Below, in pieces: positions 1-6,816 of a DNA stretch of 6,991 nt. The position numbers and the translations under genes were made by a program. The stretch comes from Bacteroidota bacterium (GTDB lineage Bacteria > Bacteroidota > Bacteroidia > Chitinophagales > Chitinophagaceae): positions 1 to 6,991 of the forward strand of contig JAFAGR010000076.1 of the NCBI GenBank assembly GCA_023422565.1, in the 5' to 3' direction. Every line of letters starts with the position of its first letter. Position 1 is the stretch's first letter. The notes under the pieces were generated by a model. That model did not search any database. It was not told the DNA's origin and saw only the letters and a list, made by a program, of their open reading frames with translations.

Positions 1-565
1 ATTGAGCCGCACCACCATTCAATGAATAAGTATACGGAGTAGTTCCGCCACTAGCCGTTACCGTTATCGTACCATTATTCACCCCGCAGTTTGATGGGGT
101 GGATGATATAGCGGCAATTATACCCGACCCCGCGGAAACGGTAACAGTCACTGAAGCTGTGCAACCGCCGGCATCTGTAACTACAACTGTATGAGACCCT
201 GCACCTACACTTGTAAAGGTCTCACTCGTTTGCGAGGCGCCCCCATCCAAAGAATAACTGTAAGGTGCAGTACCGCCATTAGGCGTTACCGTTATGGTTC
301 CATTGTTTACACCTGCACAACTTGCAGGTGTTGAGGATGCACTTAACAGTACTCCACCGGTAGTATTGATCGTAACATTCACAGAATCCACGCAACCTGT
401 AGCATCAGACACCTTTACAGAATAAGCTCCAGCCGGCAAAGCGGTGAAATCAGGCGATGCTTGCGGAGTTCCATTATTCAAGGTATAACTATATGGTGCA
501 GTTCCGCCACTAACAGTTACCGTTAGAGTACCGTTCGATTGCGCACAGGTTGCAGCAGTTGATGT
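1..565 (-). repeat. Three SprB-like repeats (third cut by window edge)
   Basis: From about residue 783 the LRR protein carries tandem units of 76-77 residues. Each has a Cys about four residues before 'NGT', then 'ITVTxSGGTxPYSYSLNGG' or a close variant, and the two complete units end with 'GC' plus a 'VTV'-type strand. The matching ccgcca triplet pairs lie at 45, 273 and 504, giving spacings of 228 and 231 bp. This matches the SprB repeat family, named after the Flavobacterium johnsoniae gliding adhesin SprB. The third unit continues past position 1, so the full copy number is unknown. Assignment is from motif recognition. Confidence 0.85.
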
Positions 566-2911
566 TGTGGAAATTGTAAAACAGGTTTGCGGGGAAATGA
601 TCGAAGTAACCGCAGTATTGGTAATTACAGGTGCGTTGTAATCGAAATAAATGTTGGCATAATTATCAATCGTCGCCCCTGTTCCAACGATCGTTTGAAG
701 GGGTTTTATTTTGAATCTCACATATCCATGGCTGGCGGGTTCGTTTACGTTGCTGTCGGGCAATGCAATATCTCTGAATTCAAACAAAAGATTTCTCCCT
801 GTGCGTGTGGCCTTGCAGGGATGAGATGCCGTCACCATTTCAAAGGAATTTTCATCCAACCAATTGCTCAATGTATCGGTAATAAAAACTGTAAAAGCCG
901 TGTCGGTACCGGTATTCTGAAAGCGAATGAGATAATCAATGTATTCATCTCCCAGAATCTGTGCAGAAGTAATAGAAGAAGGAGCGAGTTTATCGTTGGG
1001 GTCAAATGAGCCCCCAATGATGATCAAGCTGGTATCATTATATTGTGACGAACCGCCATTGATCTCCGAAACTCCGGTCAGGGATGCGCCGAGAGGAGCT
1101 GCACTACTAACATTAAATACTGCATTAAAACTTCCTAACTGCCCGGGCTGAATTAGTCCTGCGTTTAGGCTTAACACGCTGCCAGAAGCAATTATTCCAG
1201 CTGAACTGCTGGATTGATATGAGAGCAGCGCAGGATCAAATTTCAAAGCTATTTGGGCAGTTACAGGAGTGGTACCTACGTTCTCATAATTTACATCGTA
1301 AGAAAAATTGAAGCCTGGACGTGCCGGGCCCGTGGGCGACAGTGTAATCAATACACTGTCTTTCATACTGGCTGCAGATAGAGGAACATCCTGTATTACG
1401 GAAGTATCGAAAGAGTTGAAATGGAAAGAATAAACTGAAGGCGTTGAGGTAAACAGTGGGCCGGGATCAACACTTACTGAACTCATCCCCGTGTCAACGG
1501 AAATATTATAGAAACCATTTGCATCACTGAATGTATGCGTAACACTACCTAATGATACGGCAACGTTTCGCTTGTATATTTCGTTCGCATCTTTTATTCC
1601 ATTCCCGTTATCATCAATAAATATTCTCCCTGAGATAACCGGCGAAACCGGGCAATTGTTTTGGTTATTTAAGGGGGTGCAAAGCGTATTATGAGGAGAG
1701 ACATACATCCCCGGCGGAAGATTTGGTAAGCAGGTGATGTTATTACCCTCAAACATTAATTGCATAAATGTTACCGGAAGGCGCGGAAGGCAATTTAATT
1801 GGTTATTGGAACAGATCAATGAAAGCATGCTTTCGGGAAAATCAGGTAGTTCTGATATCTGATTATTACGACAATCGACCTCAATGATGCTATCCGACAG
1901 GGCCGGCAAACTTGTCAGGAGATTGTTTCCACACAAAAGAATTCTGAGACCGGTTGGCAGGCCAGGCAAGTCTGTCAGGCTATTTGCGTTACAACGAAGT
2001 TCCTTTAATAAAGGAGGGAGAAAAGGCAGGACGGTTAGCAAGTTACCCACGCAATTCAGCTTTTGCAGAGATTGAGGAAGAGGCGGTAAAGAGGTTAGCC
2101 TGTTAGCTTGACAATTTAGATCTTCCAAAGATTGAGGAAGAGGTGATAAAGAAGACAGGTCATTGCTCTGGCAATACAGTTTTTTCAACGTTGGTGGTAA
2201 AGCATCAATAAACTTTAAAGTTCTTGCCTGGCTTGTGTCATGGGGAGCATTGTTATTGCAAATCAATTGCTCCAACCCGGGTGGAATATTCTTAATACTA
2301 TCGATGGCATTATAAGAGCAATCCAGATGCTTCAAGCTTGTTGGCAGGTCCGGCAACCTGGTTAGAGTGCGGCCCTGGGAATACCCACCAATTGCCCTGC
2401 AAATAAGTGTATCCAGCCGGGGAGGAAGAACAGGAAAATTAAACCCCTGATCAAATTCACCAGATATACTTAGCTCTCGCAAACTATCCGGCAAAGATGC
2501 CGGCAACGCAAGTTGACCGACTGAAAAGATCGTCAAATTCCTTAAACTGTTGTTGAGTTGCGGAAGTGCATTCCATCCGTGAAAATAAAATTTCAACAAA
2601 CCGGACGGGAGTTGCGGAGGGTTATTGATAAGCTTACCCATCCTAATGGATAGATAGATCAAATTATCAAAGTATTGGACTCCGTCCAGTGGAGTTTGAA
2701 TACCCCAATTGTTGAATATCAGGGAGTCTTCCGAGACAATATCGGTACAGGTGGTATCCATATACCAGATGCTACCTACCTGGTTGAAACATCCGGGATA
2801 CCAGGTACGAAGAGAGTCAAGAAAATTTCCATTTTGAATCTCGACCGACTGCGCCCTGACATTCTGGATGATCAAAAAAGTTACAATTGAAAAGAGTAAA
2901 ATTTTCTTCAT
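1..2911 (-). CDS. Large secreted LRR / SprB-repeat surface protein (3' end outside window)
   Basis: One frame stays open from ATG at 2911 to the left edge, giving 970 complete codons and no stop; the C-terminus is missing. A Sec signal peptide (residues 1-20, cleavage likely between RA and QS) is followed by an N-terminal cap with 'LRTWYPGCF' and 'MDTTC', degenerate leucine-rich repeats from about residue 60, and regular LRRs at about 185-413. Next come an SdrD_B-like domain with a calcium-loop-like 'DDNGNGIKDANE' (433-444), an Ig/DUF11-like stretch (about 490-630), a DUF7619-like domain from 'GGSFDPNDK' (633) to about 771 that includes 'FQNTGTDTAF' and 'IYFDYN', and SprB-like repeats from about 783. 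In Bacteroidota such proteins are usually T9SS substrates anchored or released at the cell surface, acting in adhesion or binding; that role is inferred here. The T9SS sorting domain expected at the C-terminus would lie outside the window. It stands alone with its own candidate promoter. Domain calls are from motifs read by eye. Confidence 0.93.
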   Translation of the reverse strand, partial: MKKILLFSIVTFLIIQNVRAQSVEIQNGNFLDSLRTWYPGCFNQVGSIWYMDTTCTDIVSEDSLIFNNWGIQTPLDGVQYFDNLIYLSIRMGKLINNPPQLPSGLLKFYFHGWNALPQLNNSLRNLTIFSVGQLALPASLPDSLRELSISGEFDQGFNFPVLPPRLDTLICRAIGGYSQGRTLTRLPDLPTSLKHLDCSYNAIDSIKNIPPGLEQLICNNNAPHDTSQARTLKFIDALPPTLKKLYCQSNDLSSLSPLPQSLEDLNCQANRLTSLPPLPQSLQKLNCVGNLLTVLPFLPPLLKELRCNANSLTDLPGLPTGLRILLCGNNLLTSLPALSDSIIEVDCRNNQISELPDFPESMLSLICSNNQLNCLPRLPVTFMQLMFEGNNITCLPNLPPGMYVSPHNTLCTPLNNQNNCPVSPVISGRIFIDDNGNGIKDANEIYKRNVAVSLGSVTHTFSDANGFYNISVDTGMSSVSVDPGPLFTSTPSVYSFHFNSFDTSVIQDVPLSAASMKDSVLITLSPTGPARPGFNFSYDVNYENVGTTPVTAQIALKFDPALLSYQSSSSAGIIASGSVLSLNAGLIQPGQLGSFNAVFNVSSAAPLGASLTGVSEINGGSSQYNDTSLIIIGGSFDPNDKLAPSSITSAQILGDEYIDYLIRFQNTGTDTAFTVFITDTLSNWLDENSFEMVTASHPCKATRTGRNLLFEFRDIALPDSNVNEPASHGYVRFKIKPLQTIVGTGATIDNYANIYFDYNAPVITNTAVTSIISPQTCFTISTTSTAATCAQSNGTLTVTVSGGTAPYSYTLNNGTPQASPDFTALPAGAYSVKVSDATGCVDSVNVTINTTGGVLLSASSTPASCAGVNNGTITVTPNGGTAPYSYSLDGGASQTSETFTSVGAGSHTVVVTDAGGCTASVTVTVSAGSGIIAAISSTPSNCGVNNGTITVTASGGTTPYTYSLNGGAAQ
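1673..2359 (-). repeat. Leucine-rich repeat array, 20-residue / 60-bp units
   Basis: Residues 185-413 of the LRR protein form about eleven repeats. The last eight (254-413) are exactly 20 residues each with the pattern SLPxLPxSLxxLxCxxNxLT; the first three include spacers of 20, 28 and 21 residues. At DNA level the period is 60 bp: the string attgaggaag occurs at 2071 and again at 2131, which suggests fairly recent unit duplication. The short 20-residue LPxLP class is best known from YopM, IpaH and SlrP effectors but is also found in secreted Bacteroidota proteins. The Cys in the LxCxxN position is replaced by Phe in the seventh 20-residue unit, and the last unit is degenerate, as expected for an end cap. 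Confidence 0.9.
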
Positions 2912-3130
2912 AAAAAATAATCTTGGATTGTAGCAGTATTAAAATAATATTAAAATTGGTACGACGGAGGAGGGTTGGATTCACAAGTTTAGTTTTTTTA
3001 AACATATTTCCAAATTGGGTTTAGTATTTAGATTGCAGGAGGATCATAGACGATAAACAACTACCAGAAAAAATTAATTAAACAATAAAATCGTCAAAAT
3101 AAATCGGCAATCAATAAGCGCAGATCCTAA
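2912..3130. other. AT-rich intergenic region
   Basis: This stretch separates the start of the LRR protein gene from the terminator of the lipoprotein gene. It is AT-rich and contains the candidate promoter at 2984-3013. A 62-codon minus-strand frame starting at 3005 overlaps the beginning of the LRR gene in another frame and has no coding support. I see no RNA gene or repeat. Confidence 0.6.
2984..3013 (-). promoter_or_regulatory. Candidate Bacteroidota-type promoter for the LRR protein gene
   Basis: On the minus strand TTG (3013-3011) is followed after 19 bases by TAAACTTG (2991-2984). This matches the phylum's -33 TTG / -7 TAnnTTTG consensus except for one base (C for T). It would start transcription near 2977, leaving a 5' leader of about 65 bases before the ATG at 2911. 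No Shine-Dalgarno sequence is visible before that ATG; the leader is AT-rich, as is usual in this phylum. The prediction rests on sequence match alone. Confidence 0.4.
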
Positions 3131-3161
3131 ATAAAAAGCCCCGCCAATAACGGCAGGGCTT
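3131..3161 (-). terminator. Intrinsic terminator downstream of the lipoprotein gene
   Basis: Read on the minus strand, AGCCCTGCC and GGCGGGGCT form a 9-bp stem (one T-G wobble) around the loop GTTATT, followed directly by TTTTTATTT. The arms are 3152-3160 and 3137-3145. It lies about 45 bases past the lipoprotein stop codon and would end that transcript before the LRR gene, so the two are probably separate transcription units. Confidence 0.88.
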
Positions 3162-3205
3162 ACCCGAAAATCCCATACATTCTCTATAGGTGTACTTAGT
3201 TTTTT

Positions 3206-3736
3206 CTATTGACCTGCCATCCAAAAGTCCCACGATCCTTCAGATTGTTGACGCAGCCGCAGGCCACGGCCGCTTTCGGCATGAGGTAATCCGGTAACGT
3301 AAAAGCCGGGAAACCTGATACTCTCTAAATAGAAAGTTCCATTGGTACCGTTGTGGAACCTGAATCTGTTGAAATCTGAAATTTCATCAGGGTTGGCTTT
3401 AACCCGTGAAGTAATGAAATGCTGTTCAACCATTAGCCCGGGATGAAATGCAGAGTCGATAGACCAAAAACGGTTTGCATCATTTTTAATAACAACACCC
3501 TCGCCTGATGAAGGCCTGGTAATCGTCCATTTGTCCTCGATATCCGTAAGCGGGAAAGAAGCTGAATAATTGGAAGTTACGGTTATGTTTGCCGGCTCCA
3601 CCCAAACGGAATCACCATCAAAATTTTTGGTGAAGAGGTAACCTATTTTTGGCCATACCTCTGCCTGGCTCGCAGAATCTTTTTTGCATGCCGCAAAGAG
3701 AAATGATACCGCGATAAATGATAATAATGTTTTCAT
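3206..3736 (-). CDS. Small lipoprotein of unknown function
   Basis: The 176-residue product starts with a lipoprotein signal peptide; the lipobox FAAC puts the lipidated cysteine at position 17, followed by KKD, so it should be attached to a membrane, most likely the outer membrane. I do not recognise the family. The mature part has no membrane segment and is rich in aromatic residues and short beta-type strands. The C-terminal third, with 'FYLESIRFPGFYVTG' and then 'LRLRQQSEGSWDF', resembles one lobe of a beta-trefoil (ricin-, AbfB- or fascin-like), which would suggest carbohydrate or protein binding; that is a weak inference. It lies 152 bases downstream of the response regulator on the same strand and ends at a strong terminator. 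It may be read through from the two-component genes or be their target. No convincing promoter was found in front of it. Confidence 0.87.
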   Translation of the reverse strand: MKTLLSFIAVSFLFAACKKDSASQAEVWPKIGYLFTKNFDGDSVWVEPANITVTSNYSASFPLTDIEDKWTITRPSSGEGVVIKNDANRFWSIDSAFHPGLMVEQHFITSRVKANPDEISDFNRFRFHNGTNGTFYLESIRFPGFYVTGLPHAESGRGLRLRQQSEGSWDFWMAGQ

Positions 3737-3800
3737 GGGAAATCTATTTTGTTTTATTGATGATCATATAATTGTGCTGATCAGCCCTCTTTAAATCCCT

Positions 3801-3818
3801 TTTCGACGGCCGTTGAAA
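3801..3818. promoter_or_regulatory. Imperfect 18-bp palindrome, possible operator
   Basis: The sequence tttcgacggccgttgaaa has 9-base arms with 8 of 9 positions symmetric and no spacer. It lies about 65 bases before the lipoprotein ATG, a position compatible with a regulator-binding site for that gene. A role as operator for the adjacent LuxR-type regulator is inference only. Confidence 0.3.
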
Positions 3819-3857
3819 TTTCTTTAGCAAAAATGCAGTGTAGCCGGGTAGGAAATA

Positions 3858-3873
3858 TCACATGATAATGTGA
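3858..3873. other. Inverted repeat after the response regulator gene
   Basis: The arms tcacat and atgtga are perfectly complementary around gata. The dyad sits about 15 bases beyond the regulator's stop codon. It could be a small mRNA 3' hairpin or a protein-binding dyad. It is too weak, and lacks a T-run, to count as an intrinsic terminator. A 13-base part (3861-3873) is nearly repeated at 4564-4576. Confidence 0.35.
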
Positions 3874-3888
3874 GGCTGACGGTTAGGC

Positions 3889-4527
3889 CTAAACGATCTT
3901 TTCATTGATCGCCTTGCTAATAGCTTCTGTTTGGGAATGGACCTGCAGTTTCTCGTAAATACGTTTGATGTGAGACCGGACGGTGTCTATGCTGATGGCG
4001 AGTTCAGCAGCGATCAATTTATAACTGTTGCCCTTGGAAAGGCTTTCCAAAATTTCTTTTTCCCGAAGTGTTAGATTGTACCTGTTCTCAGTTTCCTTAT
4101 TTCGTTGATGCATGTTCTCCACCACCATTCGTGCAATAGCGGGAGACATAGGTGCTCCTCCGCCAAGAACTTCAGTGATCGCCCCTTCCAGCCTTTCAGC
4201 AATGTGTTTTTTTTGAATGTAACCCGATGCGCCCGCGTAAATGGCGTTCAACACATGTTCGGTATCATCATAAACGGTAAGCATGATCACCGGTGTAGCA
4301 TTGCCGGATTTGCGAAGCCGGGCTACGGCCTCAATTCCGGTTATCCCCGGCATATCGATGTCCATTAAAACCACCTCTGGTTTCACTGCGGAAACATCAT
4401 CAAGAATGTTTACGGCTTTATCAAAAGAACCCAGCAACAAAAGGTTTGAAGAACTTTTTATTAACTGCTCAAGGCTTTCCCGCAACCCCTGATTATCTTC
4501 ATAAATAAAAATTCCGGTATTCGCCAT
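3889..4527 (-). CDS. NarL/LuxR-family response regulator
   Basis: This 212-residue DNA-binding response regulator is the output partner of the kinase encoded just upstream. The receiver domain (about 1-120) shows the acidic pair E10-D11, phospho-acceptor D56 in 'VLMDIDMPG', T84 in 'MLTVYDD' and K106 in 'GYIQKK'. The C-terminal LuxR-type helix-turn-helix (about 150-208) has the typical 'LTLREKEILESLSKG' and 'IAAELAISIDTVRSHIKRIYEKL'. Length and domain order fit the NarL/DegU class exactly. I chose ATG at 4527; a TTG two codons upstream (4533) extends the frame but is a less likely start. The gene begins 41 bases after the kinase stop, so the two should be co-transcribed. Target genes are unknown; the palindromes near 6600 and 3810 are candidates to test. 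Confidence 0.96.
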   Translation of the reverse strand: MANTGIFIYEDNQGLRESLEQLIKSSSNLLLLGSFDKAVNILDDVSAVKPEVVLMDIDMPGITGIEAVARLRKSGNATPVIMLTVYDDTEHVLNAIYAGASGYIQKKHIAERLEGAITEVLGGGAPMSPAIARMVVENMHQRNKETENRYNLTLREKEILESLSKGNSYKLIAAELAISIDTVRSHIKRIYEKLQVHSQTEAISKAINEKIV

Positions 4528-4563
4528 TCTCAAAAATATAAATCGACAGATGAAATTTTATCC

Positions 4564-4576
4564 CATGATCATGTGA
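4564..4576. other. Palindromic motif at the kinase/regulator junction
   Basis: The 10-bp perfect palindrome catgatcatg (4564-4573) spans the kinase stop codon and continues as catgatcatgtga. The last 13 bases match catgataatgtga at 3861-3873 in 12 of 13 positions. Its function is unknown and chance similarity is possible. Confidence 0.3.
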
Positions 4577-6581
4577 TTGGAAAAGAAACTAATACCTCTG
4601 TTCCCTCTCCGGAAACGCTTTTTATAATTGCTTCTCCTGATAAGGCTGCAGCGCGGCTTCGTATGTTTGAAATGCCGTTGCCTCCGGTTGTTGAAGCGGC
4701 CATTCCTTTACCATCATCTGAAATTTTCAGGCTGATCATTTTTTGCAGCTGCGTGATGGAGACACTTACAGTGGAACATTCACTGTATTTCGCGGCATTG
4801 TTCACGCTTTCTTTTACAATGAGGAACAGGTCTTTTTTGCGTGCAGGATCTATTTTCATCTCCAGAAGATTCCGGTCAATGTTAAAAGTGTAATTAATAT
4901 TGAGCGGTTCAAGTATGCCTGCTACGAACTCCTTCATGCGGGCCAGAAGTTTTTCAAAAGTATCATTCGACGGATTGATAGCCCATACAATGTCTCCCAT
5001 ACTTTCCATGATGTTTCCTGAATGCTGATTGATCTTCTTTAGTCCGTCTGCGTTTACGGCCTCCGGAGAATTCAGCATTACTTTACTCAAAATATTTATG
5101 CTGCTTAAAGTTGAGCCGATATCATCATGAAGATCGCGCGCAATATTGTTTCTTACCTGTTCCAGTTCGGCCTGTCGTTTTACTTTATTGATAAGCTTGT
5201 AACGGTTCCAGATCAGGAAACCGATAAGGCCGGAAAGTGCAAGAAGCCCAACCAGCGCGGACTGCATCCATTTTTGCTCGCGGATCTGCGCATCAGCGAT
5301 CGCCTGGTCACGTTTAAGTTCCGCGATTTCTTTTTCCTTTTTTTCAGAGTTGTATTTTTCTTCGAGGTTGTTAAGCATTACAAGCAACTCGTTTCCTTTA
5401 AGGCTGTCGCGTAATTTGTAATAATCCTCTTTGGCTTCAAATGCTTTCCTGAAATCGCCTTGATCTGCATAAAATTTTGCAAGGTGCTGATAAGCGGAGA
5501 GCGTTTGATCAGTGTATCCGATGGTTTCCAGCTTTTGCAAATTCTTTCGTAGTACTGTTTCGGTTGAATCTGTTTCAATATTTGAGGTGCGCATTGCGGC
5601 AAGCTCCATATCTGCAGCAGATGCCGTCAGTTCATCGCCACCCGTTTCAGCCATTTTCTTACTAAGCTGCAAAAATTTCTCGGCGCGGTTATTATCTTTT
5701 AGCTCTTTATATGCCTTTCCTAAGGCAAATGCGATCGTGCGCTCTTCCACCGCGAGCTTCAGGGTGCGTGCATGTTCCAGCGCTTTTGAAAAGTTTTGAA
5801 TTGCACCATTGAAATTATTGGTATTAGCTGCGAGTTCGCCCAAACTTTTATAGGAAACCACCATTCCTTTAATGTCCCCGGACCGATTTTTTATTTCAAA
5901 ACTTTTCCGCAGGTACGTTTCCGCCTTTTCGTACTGTTTAAGTTCAAGAAACGAGTTCCCTATTCCCTGGTGGCAGAAAGATTGGCCCTCAATGTGGTTC
6001 AGTTGTTCAAATTTATCAAGCGCCTGAAAGTAATACTCTAATGCATCCTTGTATTGTCCGAGGCTGAGAAATGTGTTTGCTAAATTGAGCGACTGCCCCG
6101 CTACAGCGATCTTTCTGTCTGCCTTTTCTGCGTATTGAATCGACGCTTTAAAATAAGGCAGGGCTTTTTTTATATTTCCATTCTTTTTGTGATAGAGCCC
6201 TGCGGTAGAATTGTAATTCGTTTTAACCACGTATCCTCCAACTCCGGTAGCATTTTCAGCTAAATTTTCGAGCAGCGTTAAATAGTAAAAGGCGCTGTCT
6301 TTATTCCCGGCATTTTGGTAAAAAGTAGTAAGCGTGCTCAGGGAGGCGCTTTGGGAAAGATCATGACCGGTTTCCCTGCTAATCTCCAGGCCACGCAGGG
6401 CGTAGTTCAGAGAAAGTGAAGGATCAGTTCTGGAATAACGATGTGCTAGTGTGTTAAAAGCGCGGGCAGTAGGAACGTCGCGCTGATTTTGCTTAACTAT
6501 CAGTTCGAGACTGTCGGTACTTTCCTGAGCGCGGCAAATTGTTGCAGAAATGACCAACAAGCAACAAAGCAGTCTTTTCAT
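4569..6581 (-). CDS. TPR-containing sensor histidine kinase (HisKA_3 / HATPase_c)
   Basis: The 670-residue kinase begins with a Sec signal peptide (cleavage after about residue 18, 'ICRA-QES'), so the following region should be periplasmic. It holds about eight tetratricopeptide units (near 41, 81, 125, 163, 203, 243, 283 and 363; for example 'LGQYKDALEYYFQAL' and 'LKQYEKAETYLRKSF'). A charged coiled coil (about 405-437) leads to a single membrane helix (about 438-461). The cytoplasmic part has a HisKA_3-type dimerisation helix with phospho-acceptor H485 in 'ARDLHDDIGSTLSSI', then an ATPase domain with N box 'ESVNNAAKYS' (591-600), G1 box 'DDGKGM' (622-627) and G2 'GGNGISNIRSR' (633-643). All catalytic motifs look intact. 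This layout is common in Bacteroidota and pairs with NarL-type regulators; the partner is the next gene. The signal sensed is unknown. The gene starts a probable operon just after the rRNA operon terminator. Confidence 0.97.
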   Translation of the reverse strand: MKRLLCCLLVISATICRAQESTDSLELIVKQNQRDVPTARAFNTLAHRYSRTDPSLSLNYALRGLEISRETGHDLSQSASLSTLTTFYQNAGNKDSAFYYLTLLENLAENATGVGGYVVKTNYNSTAGLYHKKNGNIKKALPYFKASIQYAEKADRKIAVAGQSLNLANTFLSLGQYKDALEYYFQALDKFEQLNHIEGQSFCHQGIGNSFLELKQYEKAETYLRKSFEIKNRSGDIKGMVVSYKSLGELAANTNNFNGAIQNFSKALEHARTLKLAVEERTIAFALGKAYKELKDNNRAEKFLQLSKKMAETGGDELTASAADMELAAMRTSNIETDSTETVLRKNLQKLETIGYTDQTLSAYQHLAKFYADQGDFRKAFEAKEDYYKLRDSLKGNELLVMLNNLEEKYNSEKKEKEIAELKRDQAIADAQIREQKWMQSALVGLLALSGLIGFLIWNRYKLINKVKRQAELEQVRNNIARDLHDDIGSTLSSINILSKVMLNSPEAVNADGLKKINQHSGNIMESMGDIVWAINPSNDTFEKLLARMKEFVAGILEPLNINYTFNIDRNLLEMKIDPARKKDLFLIVKESVNNAAKYSECSTVSVSITQLQKMISLKISDDGKGMAASTTGGNGISNIRSRAAALSGEAIIKSVSGEGTEVLVSFPIT

Positions 6582-6590
6582 AGCCGCAGC

Positions 6591-6606
6591 AATTTGATAT
6601 CAAATT
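6591..6606. promoter_or_regulatory. Perfect 16-bp palindrome before the kinase start
   Basis: The sequence aatttgatatcaaatt is fully self-complementary and ends nine bases before the kinase ATG at 6581. It could be an operator bound by a dimeric regulator, possibly the co-encoded response regulator in autoregulation, or an mRNA structure covering the translation start. A perfect 16-bp palindrome is expected roughly once in 65 kb of random sequence, somewhat more often in AT-rich DNA. Confidence 0.45.
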
Positions 6607-6816
6607 ACTAAATAATGTGCCGTCAGGAAAAAAATGTATTATAAAAAAGCAGGGACTTGAGGCCGTTAAGGAGGATAGGAAATTTTGCGATTAATAAGTC
6701 GTAGTAAATCGTAAAAAAAAGCGTAGGACTAATGGGACAATAAGGACGAAAGATAAAATGGACTTGAAAAAAAACCATAAAACAATCAAACTATAAAACC
6801 CTCGATCAATACCAAA

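Larger units (their letters stand above)
3737..3888. other. Intergenic region with several dyad symmetries
   Basis: This gap between the response regulator and the lipoprotein gene contains an 8-bp palindrome atgatcat (3760-3767), a second tgatca (3779-3784), an imperfect 18-bp palindrome at 3801-3818 and the inverted repeat at 3858-3873. None is followed by a T-run on the minus strand, so there is no evident intrinsic terminator after the regulator. No TAnnTTTG promoter element was found. Confidence 0.55.

Noticed and set aside
587..1151. Plus-strand open frames of 140 and 70 codons
   Set aside because: They lie antisense to the LRR protein gene, whose frame encodes recognisable DUF7619-like and SprB domains; the plus-strand products show no domain pattern.
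2817..3005. Minus-strand 62-codon frame overlapping the start of the LRR gene
   Set aside because: It overlaps the LRR gene's signal peptide in another frame, runs through the candidate promoter and shows no protein features of its own.
3858..3873. Intrinsic terminator after the response regulator
   Set aside because: The stem is only six base pairs, AT-rich and not followed by a T-run on the minus strand.
4528..4533. TTG start two codons upstream for the response regulator
   Set aside because: The ATG at 4527 gives the normal receiver-domain N-terminus, and there is no ribosome-binding signal favouring TTG.
4105..6041. Many plus-strand frames and one minus-strand 74-codon frame across the kinase and regulator genes
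   Set aside because: All are shadows of the two strongly supported minus-strand genes, which carry complete catalytic motifs.
6607..6800. Promoter for the kinase operon
   Set aside because: TAATTTG, TATAGTTTG and TATCTTTC resemble the -7 element, but each has wrong spacing, a mismatch or no TTG at the right distance, so none was annotated.
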